64,000 nucleotides of DNA, taken from assembly GCF_037997115.1 (NCBI RefSeq), contig NZ_CP150484.1, forward strand, positions 7,036,822 through 7,100,821. Reading direction: 5' to 3'. This document shows positions 44,229-53,948 of this stretch, piece by piece. The notes under the pieces were generated by a model. That model had not been told where the DNA came from. It saw only the letters and a program-made list of their open reading frames with translations, and ran no database searches. The stretch comes from Amycolatopsis coloradensis. Lineage in GTDB: Bacteria > Actinomycetota > Actinomycetes > Mycobacteriales > Pseudonocardiaceae. Position 1 is the stretch's first letter. Every line of letters begins with the position of its first letter. A program made the translations under genes and the position numbers.

Positions 44229-44885
44229 ATGTCACAGCAACTGTGGTCCGAAGTGGACGACTATCTGTCCGGGGTGCTCGTCCCGTCCGATCCCGCCCTC
44301 GAAGGCGCGCGGCAGGCGTCGGACGAGGCCGGGCTGCCGTCGATCGCCGTCGCGCCGAATCAGGGCAAACTGCTCAACCTGATGGCGAGGATGATCGGCG
44401 CCCGGTCCATCCTGGAGATCGGCACGCTTGGCGGGTACAGCACGATCTGGCTCGCCCGCGCCCTGCCACCGCAGGGCAGGCTCGTCACCCTCGAATCCGA
44501 CCCGAAACACGCCGAGGTCGCGCGCGGAAACATCGCAGCGGCCGGGCTCGGCGGGCTGGTCGACGTCCGTGTCGGCAAGGCGCTGGACCTGCTGCCGTCG
44601 GTCGAGGGCCCGATCGACCTGGCGTTCATCGACGCCGACAAAGCCAACAACCCGGCCTACTTCGCGGCGTCGCTGAAGCTCGTCCGGCCCGGCGGCGTGA
44701 TCGTGGTCGACAACGTCGTCCGCGGTGGCGCGGTGACCGACGCCGCCAGCGAAGACCCGAACATCCAAGGGATCAGGCGGCTGCACGAGATGATCGCAGC
44801 CGAACCTCGCGTCGACGCGACGGCGATCCAGACGGTCGGCAGCAAGGGCTACGACGGGCTCACCGTCGTGCTCGTGAAGCCCTGA
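44229..44885 (+). CDS. Class I SAM-dependent O-methyltransferase (COMT-like)
   Basis: The 218-residue enzyme belongs to the metal-dependent catechol/caffeoyl-CoA O-methyltransferase family. Visible are ILEIGTLGGYSTIWLA (motif I), LVTLESDPKHAEVA, FIDADKANNPAYF with the metal-binding DAD, and DNVVRGG. It lies 32 nt after the siderophore ATPase and has GGAGGTG before its ATG, so it could be in the same iron-controlled transcript and act on a catechol. The substrate is not known. Confidence 0.88.
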   Translation: MSQQLWSEVDDYLSGVLVPSDPALEGARQASDEAGLPSIAVAPNQGKLLNLMARMIGARSILEIGTLGGYSTIWLARALPPQGRLVTLESDPKHAEVARGNIAAAGLGGLVDVRVGKALDLLPSVEGPIDLAFIDADKANNPAYFAASLKLVRPGGVIVVDNVVRGGAVTDAASEDPNIQGIRRLHEMIAAEPRVDATAIQTVGSKGYDGLTVVLVKP

Positions 44886-45042
44886 CGGAACCGCTCGGCC
44901 GGCGATTCGTGTTCTCTTCGGGTCTGCTGGTCTCGGGTGCGGCGGGCGGTCCGCTCGTGGCCCGGTCGGCGATCGTGTCGCGAAAGTGGCTTTCGCGGCA
45001 CACGCCCAGCCCATGGGCTCGCCCAGGCTGCGTCGGAGGGGG

Positions 45043-45089
45043 GTGAAGGCCCCCTTCCCTACCTTCAGGGTAGGCAAGGAGGCCTTCAC
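45043..45089. repeat. Imperfect palindrome, RTGAAGG family, after PBP gene
   Basis: GTGAAGGCCCCCTTCCCTACC (45043-45063; shown in part as GTGAAGGCCCCCTTCC) is inverted to 45089 with two mismatches around TTCA. It lies 20 nt past the PBP stop codon (minus strand). Arm sequence is that of the 17546 and 28179 elements. Confidence 0.8.
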
Positions 45090-45108
45090 CACCACCTGGG
45101 CCGACGCC

Positions 45109-47049
45109 TCACCGCGGCGCCGTCGTGGCGGGCCGCGGGCCGGAGCCGTCCGGCCACCGCACCGGCAGTCCCTGATGGAAGCCGGTCATGAAGCGCTGCC
45201 ACATGTCGGCCGGGATCGTCCGCCCCGTCAGTTTCTCCCCGGCGGCGTCCCGCATCCGGCGCGGCTCGTCGGAGCCGACCCAGACCGCGGTCGCGAGTTG
45301 GGGCGTGTACCCGACCGCCCAGCCGCCGGCGTTGTCGTCCGTCTCGTTGTACTGGAAATCGCCGGTCTTCAGCGCGGCCGAGCGGTCTTTCAGTCCGGTG
45401 GCCAGCACCTGGCTCATCGTGCCCGCGATCCGGCGGCTCAGCGCCTCGTCGTCCTTGAACGCGGGTGCCCTGTCCGACGGCCGTTCCCACACGATTTCGC
45501 CGTTCTCGTCCCGGATCTTCGACACCAGATGCGGGGTGGCGCGCAGGCCGTCGGCGGCGAAGGTCGCGTAGGCGCCGGCCATGTCGGTGGGGCGCAAGGG
45601 ATACCGGCCGACCGCGATCCCGGGACCGATCAGGAACCCGTCCTTCTCCCGCAACGTCACCGCGCCGTCGACGGCCTCGGGGATCCCGGCCGCGCGGGCG
45701 CCTTCGCGGACCGTTTCCGCGCCGAGTTTCTTCGCCAGGTCGACGAACGGGCCTCGTGCGCCCCGCGCCATCGCCTCGCGCAGCGTGCACTTCCCGGCTT
45801 CGCCGCATTGGTCCTGGAACTCGAAGGTCTCGCCGAGGAAGTCGACCGCCGCGGGCGCCTTGAGGGGTTCGTCCACGCCGACGCCCCGTTCGAGGCCGGC
45901 GGCGAGGATGAACGGCTGGAAGGCGGAGCCGGTGCCGTACGGGGTGCCGGCGTAGTCGTGCACGCTCCAGCCACCGCCGTTGTAGGCGCGGATGGCGCCG
46001 GTCCCGGGTTCGACGGCGACCAGCGACGCCCGGAAGTGCTCGGGCTGTCCCCGCAACCGCTCCTTGACCGTCTTCTCGGCTTCGGCCTGCGCCCGCGGAT
46101 CAATGGTCGTCTCGACCTTCATCGCGCCGCCGCGGAGCCGGTCGAGCGGGTAGCCGACCTGTTCCAGTTCCGCGAGAACCTGCTGCTTGATGTGGTATTG
46201 CTCGTAGGTCACGCGCCCGGCCCTGGTCTCCGACGGCGTCTGGATCGCGTCCTCCGGATAGGTCATGGCGACCGCTTCGGCCTGACTGACGTAGCCGCGC
46301 GAGACCAGCTTGTTCACCACGTAGGACCAGCGTTTCCTCGCGTGCTCGTGGCTGGAGGCGTACGGGTCGTGCACCGAGGGCGACTGGATCATGCCCGCGA
46401 GGAACGCCGCCTCGCTCCAGGTCATCGAGTCGTCGAGCTTGCGGCCGAAGTAGGCGTTCATCGCCGACGCCGGGCCGTAGGTGCCGCGGCCGAAGGAGAT
46501 GATGTTGACGTAGCTCTCGAAGATCTCCTTCTTGGTCTGCTGCTGGGTGATCTTCGTGGCGAGCACCAGCTCGGAGAACTTGCGGGCGAGGGTGGCGTCC
46601 TCGTTGCCGGTGGATTTCTTGATGTACTGCTGGGTGATCCCCGAACCGCCGCCGACGCCGGTCACCAGCGCGCGGCCGAGTCCGGTGAGGTCGAAGCCCT
46701 CGTTGTCCCAGAAGGTCGGGTCCTCGGTCGCGACGATCGCGTCGCGCAGTTTCGCGGGGACGGCGTCGTACGGCACGAACAGCCGGTCGCCGCCGGGCGG
46801 GACCACCTTGAGCAGTTCGGAACCGTCGGCGTTCTGCAGGACGACGGTCTTGTCGAGGTCGGCGAGGACCTCTTGCGGGCTGCGGACGTCGAGCAGGACG
46901 TACGCGAGCCCGAACGCGACGACGGGGATGCCGACGAGCAGGCCGAGCGTCCAGGCGGCGATCCGTCGCCACCTGCGCTTCTTCCCCTTCGGCTCGGGAG
47001 TGGCCGTGGTCTCCGACTCGGGTGCGTCTGCCTCATCCGGGTTCTCCAC
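45109..47049 (-). CDS. Class A penicillin-binding protein with altered transpeptidase motifs
   Basis: The 646-residue protein has a cytoplasmic tail, TM at 31-53, a GT51 glycosyltransferase domain and a transpeptidase domain. GT51 is intact: catalytic E109 in ATEDPTFWD, SGITQQYIKK, LARKFSEL and EIFESYVNIISFG. In the transpeptidase the SxxK motif reads S375-A-F-Q378, so the general base Lys is replaced by Gln. The place of SxN reads ARG, and KTG is present at 561-563. It may polymerise glycan strands without cross-linking, or act as a regulator. The start MENPDEADAP has no strong SD. Confidence 0.88.
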   Translation of the reverse strand: MENPDEADAPESETTATPEPKGKKRRWRRIAAWTLGLLVGIPVVAFGLAYVLLDVRSPQEVLADLDKTVVLQNADGSELLKVVPPGGDRLFVPYDAVPAKLRDAIVATEDPTFWDNEGFDLTGLGRALVTGVGGGSGITQQYIKKSTGNEDATLARKFSELVLATKITQQQTKKEIFESYVNIISFGRGTYGPASAMNAYFGRKLDDSMTWSEAAFLAGMIQSPSVHDPYASSHEHARKRWSYVVNKLVSRGYVSQAEAVAMTYPEDAIQTPSETRAGRVTYEQYHIKQQVLAELEQVGYPLDRLRGGAMKVETTIDPRAQAEAEKTVKERLRGQPEHFRASLVAVEPGTGAIRAYNGGGWSVHDYAGTPYGTGSAFQPFILAAGLERGVGVDEPLKAPAAVDFLGETFEFQDQCGEAGKCTLREAMARGARGPFVDLAKKLGAETVREGARAAGIPEAVDGAVTLREKDGFLIGPGIAVGRYPLRPTDMAGAYATFAADGLRATPHLVSKIRDENGEIVWERPSDRAPAFKDDEALSRRIAGTMSQVLATGLKDRSAALKTGDFQYNETDDNAGGWAVGYTPQLATAVWVGSDEPRRMRDAAGEKLTGRTIPADMWQRFMTGFHQGLPVRWPDGSGPRPATTAPR

Positions 47050-47118
47050 GCCGGGTTAGACGCCCGAACGAGTGAAAAGGTTGTGGGAAAGTCACCGAAT
47101 GGCATCCGGTTCACGACT

Positions 47119-47132
47119 TGAAGAATTCTTCA
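47119..47132. promoter_or_regulatory. 14-bp perfect palindrome, ArsR operator candidate
   Basis: TGAAGAATTCTTCA is a perfect palindrome 17 bp before the ArsR start, just ahead of the -10 hexamer GATAAT (47136-47141). With GATAAT 8 nt before the ATG, the mRNA is probably leaderless and repression direct. Confidence 0.6.
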
Positions 47133-47149
47133 TTTGATAATGTGGTCAG

Positions 47150-47479
47150 ATGCCCGTCCCCCTGTACCAGGCCAAGGCGGAGTTCTTCCGCATGCTGGGC
47201 CACCCGGTCCGGATCCGTGTGCTGGAGCTGCTCGCCGAAGGCCCGAAGGCCGTCCGCGAACTGCTCACCGAGATCGAGGTCGAGGCCTCTAACCTGTCGC
47301 AGCAGCTGGCCGTCCTGCGCCGGTCGGGGATCGTCACCTCGACCCGCGAGGGCTCGACGGTCGTGTACGCGCTCGCCGGCGGCGACGTCGTCGAGCTCCT
47401 GCGCGCGGCCCGGCGCATCCTCACCGAGCTGCTGGCCGACCAGAACGCCTTGCTCGCCCAGCTGCGCGACGCGGAGTGA
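47150..47479 (+). CDS. ArsR-family transcriptional regulator
   Basis: The 109-residue regulator has a winged helix with recognition segment EASNLSQQLAVLRRSGIV. The metal-site ELCVCDL motif is replaced by VRELLTEIEV, so it is not an obvious arsenic sensor. It is followed 4 nt later by the SulP transporter gene, and probably senses a ligand related to it (sulfur or other oxyanion). The C-terminal helix (AARRILTELLADQNALLAQL) would support dimerisation. There is no SD; a GATAAT box precedes the ATG. Confidence 0.85.
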   Translation: MPVPLYQAKAEFFRMLGHPVRIRVLELLAEGPKAVRELLTEIEVEASNLSQQLAVLRRSGIVTSTREGSTVVYALAGGDVVELLRAARRILTELLADQNALLAQLRDAE

Positions 47480-47483
47480 CGCC

Positions 47484-49154
47484 GTGGCGCGTCTGAGGCT
47501 TTCGGAACTGCACTCGCTCCTGCCCGGACGTGAAGACCTGCGGACGCTCAAACGCGCTCCCCGGCGCGACCTCACGGCGGGCCTGACCGTCGCGATCGTC
47601 GCCCTGCCGCTGGCGCTGGGCTTCGGCATCTCATCCGGCCTCGGGGCCGAAGCCGGACTGGTCACCGCGATCGTCGCCGGCGCGCTGGCCGCGGTCTTCG
47701 GCGGTTCCAACCTCCAGGTGTCCGGGCCGACCGGCGCGATGACCGTGGTGCTGGTGCCGATCATGGCCACGCACGGAGCGGGTGGCGTACTGACGGTGGG
47801 CCTGCTCGCCGGGGTCTTGCTGCTCCTGCTCGCGGTCGCCCGCGCCGGCCGGTACATGCGCTACGTGCCGACGCCGGTGGTCGAAGGCTTCACGCTGGGC
47901 ATCGCCGGGGTGATCGCGTTGCAGCAGGTCCCCGCCGCGCTCGGCGTCGCCACCCCGGAGGGGGAAAAGGTGTCCGTCGTCGCGGCGAAGGCGGTGGCCG
48001 ATTTCGCCGGGCATCCGGCCTGGCAGTCGATCGCGATCGCGGCCGGGGTCGCCGCTCTGATGCTGCTCGGCGCCCGATGGCGCCCATCGATCCCGTTCTC
48101 ACTGGTCGCGGTCGCGCTCGCGACCCTCGTGAGCCATTTCGCGCAGCTGCCGGTCGCCCGCATCGGCGCCCTGCCCAACGGCCTTCCCGCGCCCTCGCTG
48201 GACTTCCTGGACCTGTCCGCGTTGGGCGCGCTGGCGCCCTCCGCGGTCGCGGTCGCGGCGCTGGCCGCGCTCGAAAGCCTGCTGTCGGCCACGGTCGCGG
48301 ACGCTATGAGCGTCAACGAACGCCACGACCCGGACCGGGAACTCTTCGGGCAAGGCCTCGCGAACCTCGTCACGCCGCTGTTCGGCGGCGTGCCCGCCAC
48401 CGCGGCGATCGCGCGTACCGCGGTCAACGTCCGCGCCGGGGCGAAGTCCCGGCTGGCCTCGTTCACCCACGCGATGGCGCTGGCGGTGATCGTCTTCGCG
48501 GCGGCGCCGCTGGTCGCCACCATCCCGATCGCGGCGCTCGCCGGGGTGCTGCTGGCCACCGCCGTCCGCATGGTCGAGGCGGGCTCGGTCCGCGCGCTCC
48601 TGCGTTCCACCCGGCGTGACGCGCTGGTCCTCGTGCTCACCGCGGCCGCGACCCTGATCCTGGACCTGGTCACCGCGGTCATCCTCGGCCTCGTCGTGGC
48701 GGGCGCGCTGGCACTGCGGGCGATCGCGAAGGCGGCCAAGGTCGAGGAGGTCCCGCTCGACCACGCCGACCACGCGGCCGAGGAACGGGCGCTGCTGGAC
48801 GAGCACATCGTCGCGTTCCGGCTCGACGGCCCGCTGGTCTTCGCCGCAGCCCACCAGTTCCTGCTGGAGTTGTCCGAGGTGGCCGAGGTGCGGGTGGTCA
48901 TCCTCCGGCTGTCCCGGGTGTCGGCCATCGACGCCACCGGCGCCCTCGTCCTGAGGGACGCCATCGAACGTCTCGAACATCGCGGGATCACGGTCCTGGT
49001 GTCGGGGATCAAACCCGGGCACGAGAAGGTGTTCGACGAGCTTGGCGTCGCGGACCGGCTCCGCGCGGAGGGCCGGGTCTTCCCGGATACGCCCCACGCC
49101 ATCGATTTCGCCCACGCACTGCTGACCTCAGGCGAGGAAAGCGCGAAGCAGTGA
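47484..49154 (+). CDS. SulP-family anion transporter with STAS domain
   Basis: The 556-residue protein has about 12-14 hydrophobic segments in the SulP arrangement (GGSNLQVSGPTGAM, PTPVVEGFTLG, ESLLSATVAD) followed by a C-terminal STAS domain (about 435-545; VVILRLSRVSAIDATGALVL). Sulfate, bicarbonate or another anion is possible. It is the second gene of an operon with an ArsR regulator. GTG 47484 has GCGGAG upstream, overlapping the ArsR stop; 27 nt of its 3' end overlap the convergent FadR gene. Confidence 0.88.
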   Translation: MARLRLSELHSLLPGREDLRTLKRAPRRDLTAGLTVAIVALPLALGFGISSGLGAEAGLVTAIVAGALAAVFGGSNLQVSGPTGAMTVVLVPIMATHGAGGVLTVGLLAGVLLLLLAVARAGRYMRYVPTPVVEGFTLGIAGVIALQQVPAALGVATPEGEKVSVVAAKAVADFAGHPAWQSIAIAAGVAALMLLGARWRPSIPFSLVAVALATLVSHFAQLPVARIGALPNGLPAPSLDFLDLSALGALAPSAVAVAALAALESLLSATVADAMSVNERHDPDRELFGQGLANLVTPLFGGVPATAAIARTAVNVRAGAKSRLASFTHAMALAVIVFAAAPLVATIPIAALAGVLLATAVRMVEAGSVRALLRSTRRDALVLVLTAAATLILDLVTAVILGLVVAGALALRAIAKAAKVEEVPLDHADHAAEERALLDEHIVAFRLDGPLVFAAAHQFLLELSEVAEVRVVILRLSRVSAIDATGALVLRDAIERLEHRGITVLVSGIKPGHEKVFDELGVADRLRAEGRVFPDTPHAIDFAHALLTSGEESAKQ

Positions 49155-49850
49155 AGCGGTCCCTTCGACGTGTTCCGTCATCGCCCGGCGGGCCGCCTCG
49201 GCGTCCCCGGCGAGGATCGCGTCGACGATGGCCTCGTGCTGGGCGTTGGAGTGCTCCAGATTCGGTTCGAGCAGCGGGATCATGTCGAGCAGCTGGTTGA
49301 CCCGCATCCGCGCGTCGGCCATCGCCGTGGTCAGCGAGCCGGACGCGGTGACCTCGGCGATCGCCAGGTGCAGCCGCGAATCCTTGCGCCGGTAGTCGCC
49401 GACGTCGGCCGCGGCGGCCTCGGCGAGCGTGCTGGTCAGGTGCTGCCGGTCGGCCGGGCTGAGCGAACGCGACGCCGCCATCTCGGCGGCGCCGGTCTCC
49501 AGGACGTGCCGCAGGCCGAGCGCGTCCTCCAGCGTGGCGTTGTCGACCTTCCGCCCGTCGGCGGCGGGCGGGTCGGGCAGGACGTCGTTGACGAACGTGC
49601 CGCCGTACCGCCCGCGCCGTGACTCGACGTAACCCGCGTCGGACAGCGCGCGGATGGCCTCGCGCAACGTCACCCGGCTGACCCCGAGCCGCTCGGCGAG
49701 CTCGCGTTCCGAAGGCAGCCGCTCCCCCGCGCCCACCACGCCCAGGCGGATCGCCTGGAGCAGCCTTTCGACGGTCTCCTCGAAGGCGTTGCCCGCGCGC
49801 ACCGGGCGGAACAGCGCGTCACCCGCGTTCGCGACCGTGCTCGACTCCAC
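49128..49850 (-). CDS. FadR-subfamily GntR transcriptional regulator (FCD domain)
   Basis: The 240-residue regulator has an N-terminal GntR winged helix (LPSERELAERLGVSRVTLREAIRAL) and an FCD ligand domain with the conserved metal ligands (D.R.LH segment DSRLHLAIAEV; HEAIVDAI near the end). It lies 45 nt downstream of sdaA in the same direction and could be in its operon, but lactate, pyruvate or sugar acids are typical ligands, so it might control the 28-35 kb operon. The GTG 49850 start is weakly supported (GAAGG is too close). Confidence 0.87.
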   Translation of the reverse strand: MESSTVANAGDALFRPVRAGNAFEETVERLLQAIRLGVVGAGERLPSERELAERLGVSRVTLREAIRALSDAGYVESRRGRYGGTFVNDVLPDPPAADGRKVDNATLEDALGLRHVLETGAAEMAASRSLSPADRQHLTSTLAEAAAADVGDYRRKDSRLHLAIAEVTASGSLTTAMADARMRVNQLLDMIPLLEPNLEHSNAQHEAIVDAILAGDAEAARRAMTEHVEGTASLLRAFLA

Positions 49851-49895
49851 CCTTCGAGTTTAGGCGGCCCGCAATTCGTCCTCCGGACGCGGGAG

Positions 49896-51269
<1,374 letters not shown>

Positions 51270-51285
51270 TGATCTGCCCTCCTTC

Positions 51286-52287
51286 CTATCTGGCCAGCAA
51301 GGAGCTGGCTTCTTGGGCCGCGGGCCCTTCGGCGGCGAGATGGGCCAAGTTCTCCGACAGCTCTTCGCCGCGGTGGGCCTTCGTCTGGGCGAACAGCCGC
51401 CCGGCCCGATACGACGAGCGTACGAGCGGCCCGGCCATCACACCAGCGAAACCCATCGCTTCGGCGGCGTTCGAATGCTCGACGAACTCCTCCGGCTTGA
51501 CCCACCGGTCCACCGGGTGGTGCCGGGGCGAGGGACGCAGGTACTGGGTGATCGTCAGGATCTCGCAGCCCGCGTCGACCAGGTCCTTCATCGCCGGAGC
51601 CACCTCCTCCGGCGTCTCCCCCATACCCAGGATCAGGTTCGACTTCGTCACCAGACCCGCCTCACGGGCCTTCGTGATGACCTCCAGCGACCGCGCGTAG
51701 CGGAAACCCGGCCGGATCCGCTTGAAGATCCGCGGCACCGTCTCCACGTTGTGCGCCAGCACCTCAGGCCGCGATCCGAACACTTCGGCCAGCTGGTCCG
51801 GGTCGGCGTTGAAATCCGGGATCAGCAGCTCGACACCAGTACCCGGATTCAGCGCGTGGATCTGGCGCACGGTTTCGGCATACAGCCACGCGCCGCCGTC
51901 TTCCAGGTCGTCACGCGCGACACCGGTCACCGTCGAGTAGCGCAAACCCATGGCTTGCACCGACTCCGCCACCTTGCGCGGCTCGGTGCGATCCAGCGCC
52001 GCCGGCTTGCCCGTGTCGATCTGGCAGAAGTCACAGCGCCGCGTGCACTGGTCCCCGCCGATCAGGAACGTGGCCTCACGGTCTTCCCAGCATTCGTAGA
52101 TGTTGGGGCACCCGGCCTCCTCACACACGGTGTGGAGGCCTTCACGCTTGACCAGCCCCTTGAGCTCCGTGAACTCCGGGCCCATGCGGGCCCGGGTCTT
52201 GATCCACGGCGGCTTCTTCTCGATCGGGGTCTGCGCGTTGCGGACTTCGAGCCGGAGAAGTTTGCGCCCCTCGGGGAGCGCGCTCAT
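51286..52287 (-). CDS. lipA: Lipoyl synthase
   Basis: This 333-residue radical-SAM enzyme inserts two sulfurs into octanoyl-GcvH or E2 domains. The auxiliary cluster cysteines are C55, C60 and C66 (CEEAGCPNIYEC), and the radical-SAM triad is C81, C85 and C88 (CTRRCDFC); the conserved RSSY is near the C-terminus (VRSSYRAGRLF). It is embedded between glyA and sdaA, and overlaps glyA as ATGA. No lipB is in the operon, so octanoyl transfer must come from elsewhere. It may be a second lipoyl synthase devoted to GcvH. Confidence 0.95.
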   Translation of the reverse strand: MSALPEGRKLLRLEVRNAQTPIEKKPPWIKTRARMGPEFTELKGLVKREGLHTVCEEAGCPNIYECWEDREATFLIGGDQCTRRCDFCQIDTGKPAALDRTEPRKVAESVQAMGLRYSTVTGVARDDLEDGGAWLYAETVRQIHALNPGTGVELLIPDFNADPDQLAEVFGSRPEVLAHNVETVPRIFKRIRPGFRYARSLEVITKAREAGLVTKSNLILGMGETPEEVAPAMKDLVDAGCEILTITQYLRPSPRHHPVDRWVKPEEFVEHSNAAEAMGFAGVMAGPLVRSSYRAGRLFAQTKAHRGEELSENLAHLAAEGPAAQEASSLLAR

Positions 52288-53552
52288 CGGTTGAGGTCCG
52301 CGTACAGCGGGTGCTTCTTCGCCAGCAGCTCGACACGGGCGGACAGCGACTGGCGCAGGGCCTCGTCGAAGTCCGGGCGCAGCGCCTCGGCGATGATGTC
52401 GGCCACCTCGGCGAAGTCCTCGGCCCCGAAGCCGCGGGTCGCGAGCGCCGGGGTGCCGATCCGCAGGCCGGAGGTGACCATCGGCGGACGCGGGTCGAAC
52501 GGGACGGCGTTGCGGTTGACCGTGATGCCGACCGAGTGCAGCCGGTCCTCGGCCTGCTGACCATCCAAAGTGGAGTTGACCAGATCGACGAGCACCAGGT
52601 GCACGTCGGTGCCACCGGTCAGCACGCGGACTCCGGCCTCGGTGCAGTCCGTGCGCGAAAGGCGGTCGGCCAGGATCTTCGCGCCTTCGAGCACGCGCTG
52701 CTGGCGCTCGCGGAACTCCTCGCTCGCGGCGATCTTCAGCGCGACGGCCTTGGCCGCGATGACGTGCTCCAGCGGACCGCCCTGCTGGCCGGGGAACACC
52801 GCCGAGTTGATCTTCTTGGCGAGTTCCTGGCGGGACAGGATGATGCCGCCGCGCGGGCCGCCGAGGGTCTTGTGCGTGGTCGTGGTGACGATGTCCGCGT
52901 ACGGCACCGGGCTCGGGTGCAGGCCCGCGGCGACGAGACCGGCGAAGTGCGCCATGTCGACCATGACCTTCGCGCCGACCTCGTCGGCGATGCGGCGGAA
53001 CTCGGCGAAGTCGAGCTGGCGCGGGTACGCCGACCAGCCGGCGATGATCAGCTTCGGCTTGTGCTCCTTGGCGAGGCGCTCGATCTCCTCGACGTCGACG
53101 ATCCCGGTCTCCTTGTCGACGTGGTAGGCGACGACGTTGTAGAGCTTGCCGGAGAAGTTGATCTTCATCCCGTGGGTCAGGTGCCCGCCGTGCGCGAGGT
53201 CGAGACCGAGGATGGTGTCGCCGGGGTTGAGCACCGCGACCATGGCGGCGGCGTTGGCCTGCGCGCCCGAATGCGGCTGGACGTTGGCGTGCTCGGCGCC
53301 GAACAGGGCCTTCGCGCGGTCGATCGCCAGCTGCTCGATGACGTCGACGTGCTCACAACCGCCGTAGTAGCGGCGGCCGGGGTAACCCTCGGCGTACTTG
53401 TTGGTCAGCACCGAACCCTGTGCCTCGAGCACGCCCACCGGGGCGAAGTTCTCCGAGGCGATCATCTCCAGGGTCGACTGCTGCCGGTCGAGTTCGGCCG
53501 CGACGGCGGTGGCGACCTCGGGGTCCACTTCGGACAGGGCAGCGTTGAACAT
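52284..53552 (-). CDS. glyA: Serine hydroxymethyltransferase
   Basis: The 422-residue PLP enzyme interconverts glycine plus methylene-THF with serine plus THF. PLP Lys is K228 in TTTTHKTLGGPRGG, with YPGRRYYGGCE near the N-terminus and EFREF-like core segments. Length is normal. In this operon it takes methylene-THF from the glycine cleavage system and more glycine to make serine for SdaA. It lies 1 nt after gcvH and overlaps lipA. Confidence 0.96.
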   Translation of the reverse strand: MFNAALSEVDPEVATAVAAELDRQQSTLEMIASENFAPVGVLEAQGSVLTNKYAEGYPGRRYYGGCEHVDVIEQLAIDRAKALFGAEHANVQPHSGAQANAAAMVAVLNPGDTILGLDLAHGGHLTHGMKINFSGKLYNVVAYHVDKETGIVDVEEIERLAKEHKPKLIIAGWSAYPRQLDFAEFRRIADEVGAKVMVDMAHFAGLVAAGLHPSPVPYADIVTTTTHKTLGGPRGGIILSRQELAKKINSAVFPGQQGGPLEHVIAAKAVALKIAASEEFRERQQRVLEGAKILADRLSRTDCTEAGVRVLTGGTDVHLVLVDLVNSTLDGQQAEDRLHSVGITVNRNAVPFDPRPPMVTSGLRIGTPALATRGFGAEDFAEVADIIAEALRPDFDEALRQSLSARVELLAKKHPLYADLNR

Positions 53553-53553
53553 G

Positions 53554-53931
53554 TCAGTTCTCCTGGGTCAGGACGGCGTACGCCTGGGCGTCGAGCAGGG
53601 CGGGCACGTCGCCGGACAGACGCACCTTCAGGAGCCATCCTTCGGCGTACGGGTCCGAGTTGATGAGCTCGGGGGTGTCCGTTGTGGCCTCGTTCACCTC
53701 GACGACCTCACCGTCCACGGGTGCGTACAGCTCGCTGACCGATTTGGTCGACTCGACCTCGCCGAACACCTCGCCCGCGGTGACGGTGTCGCCGACCGAG
53801 GGAAGCTGGACGAACACGATGTCACCGAGCGACTCGGCGGCGAAGGCGGTGATGCCCACGGTGGCGACGCCGTCGGCGACGCTCAGCCACTCGTGTTCCT
53901 TCGTGTACTTCAGGTCCTGGGGGATGCTCAT
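53554..53931 (-). CDS. gcvH: Glycine cleavage system H protein
   Basis: The 125-residue carrier protein shuttles the aminomethyl group on a lipoyl arm. The lipoyl-accepting lysine is K63 in GEVESTKSVSELYAP. The fold is a small beta barrel; length is standard. It lies between gcvT (17 nt upstream) and glyA (1 nt downstream). LipA coded in the same operon should lipoylate it. Confidence 0.96.
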   Translation of the reverse strand: MSIPQDLKYTKEHEWLSVADGVATVGITAFAAESLGDIVFVQLPSVGDTVTAGEVFGEVESTKSVSELYAPVDGEVVEVNEATTDTPELINSDPYAEGWLLKVRLSGDVPALLDAQAYAVLTQEN

Positions 53932-53948
53932 GGTGATTCGGGGGCCTT

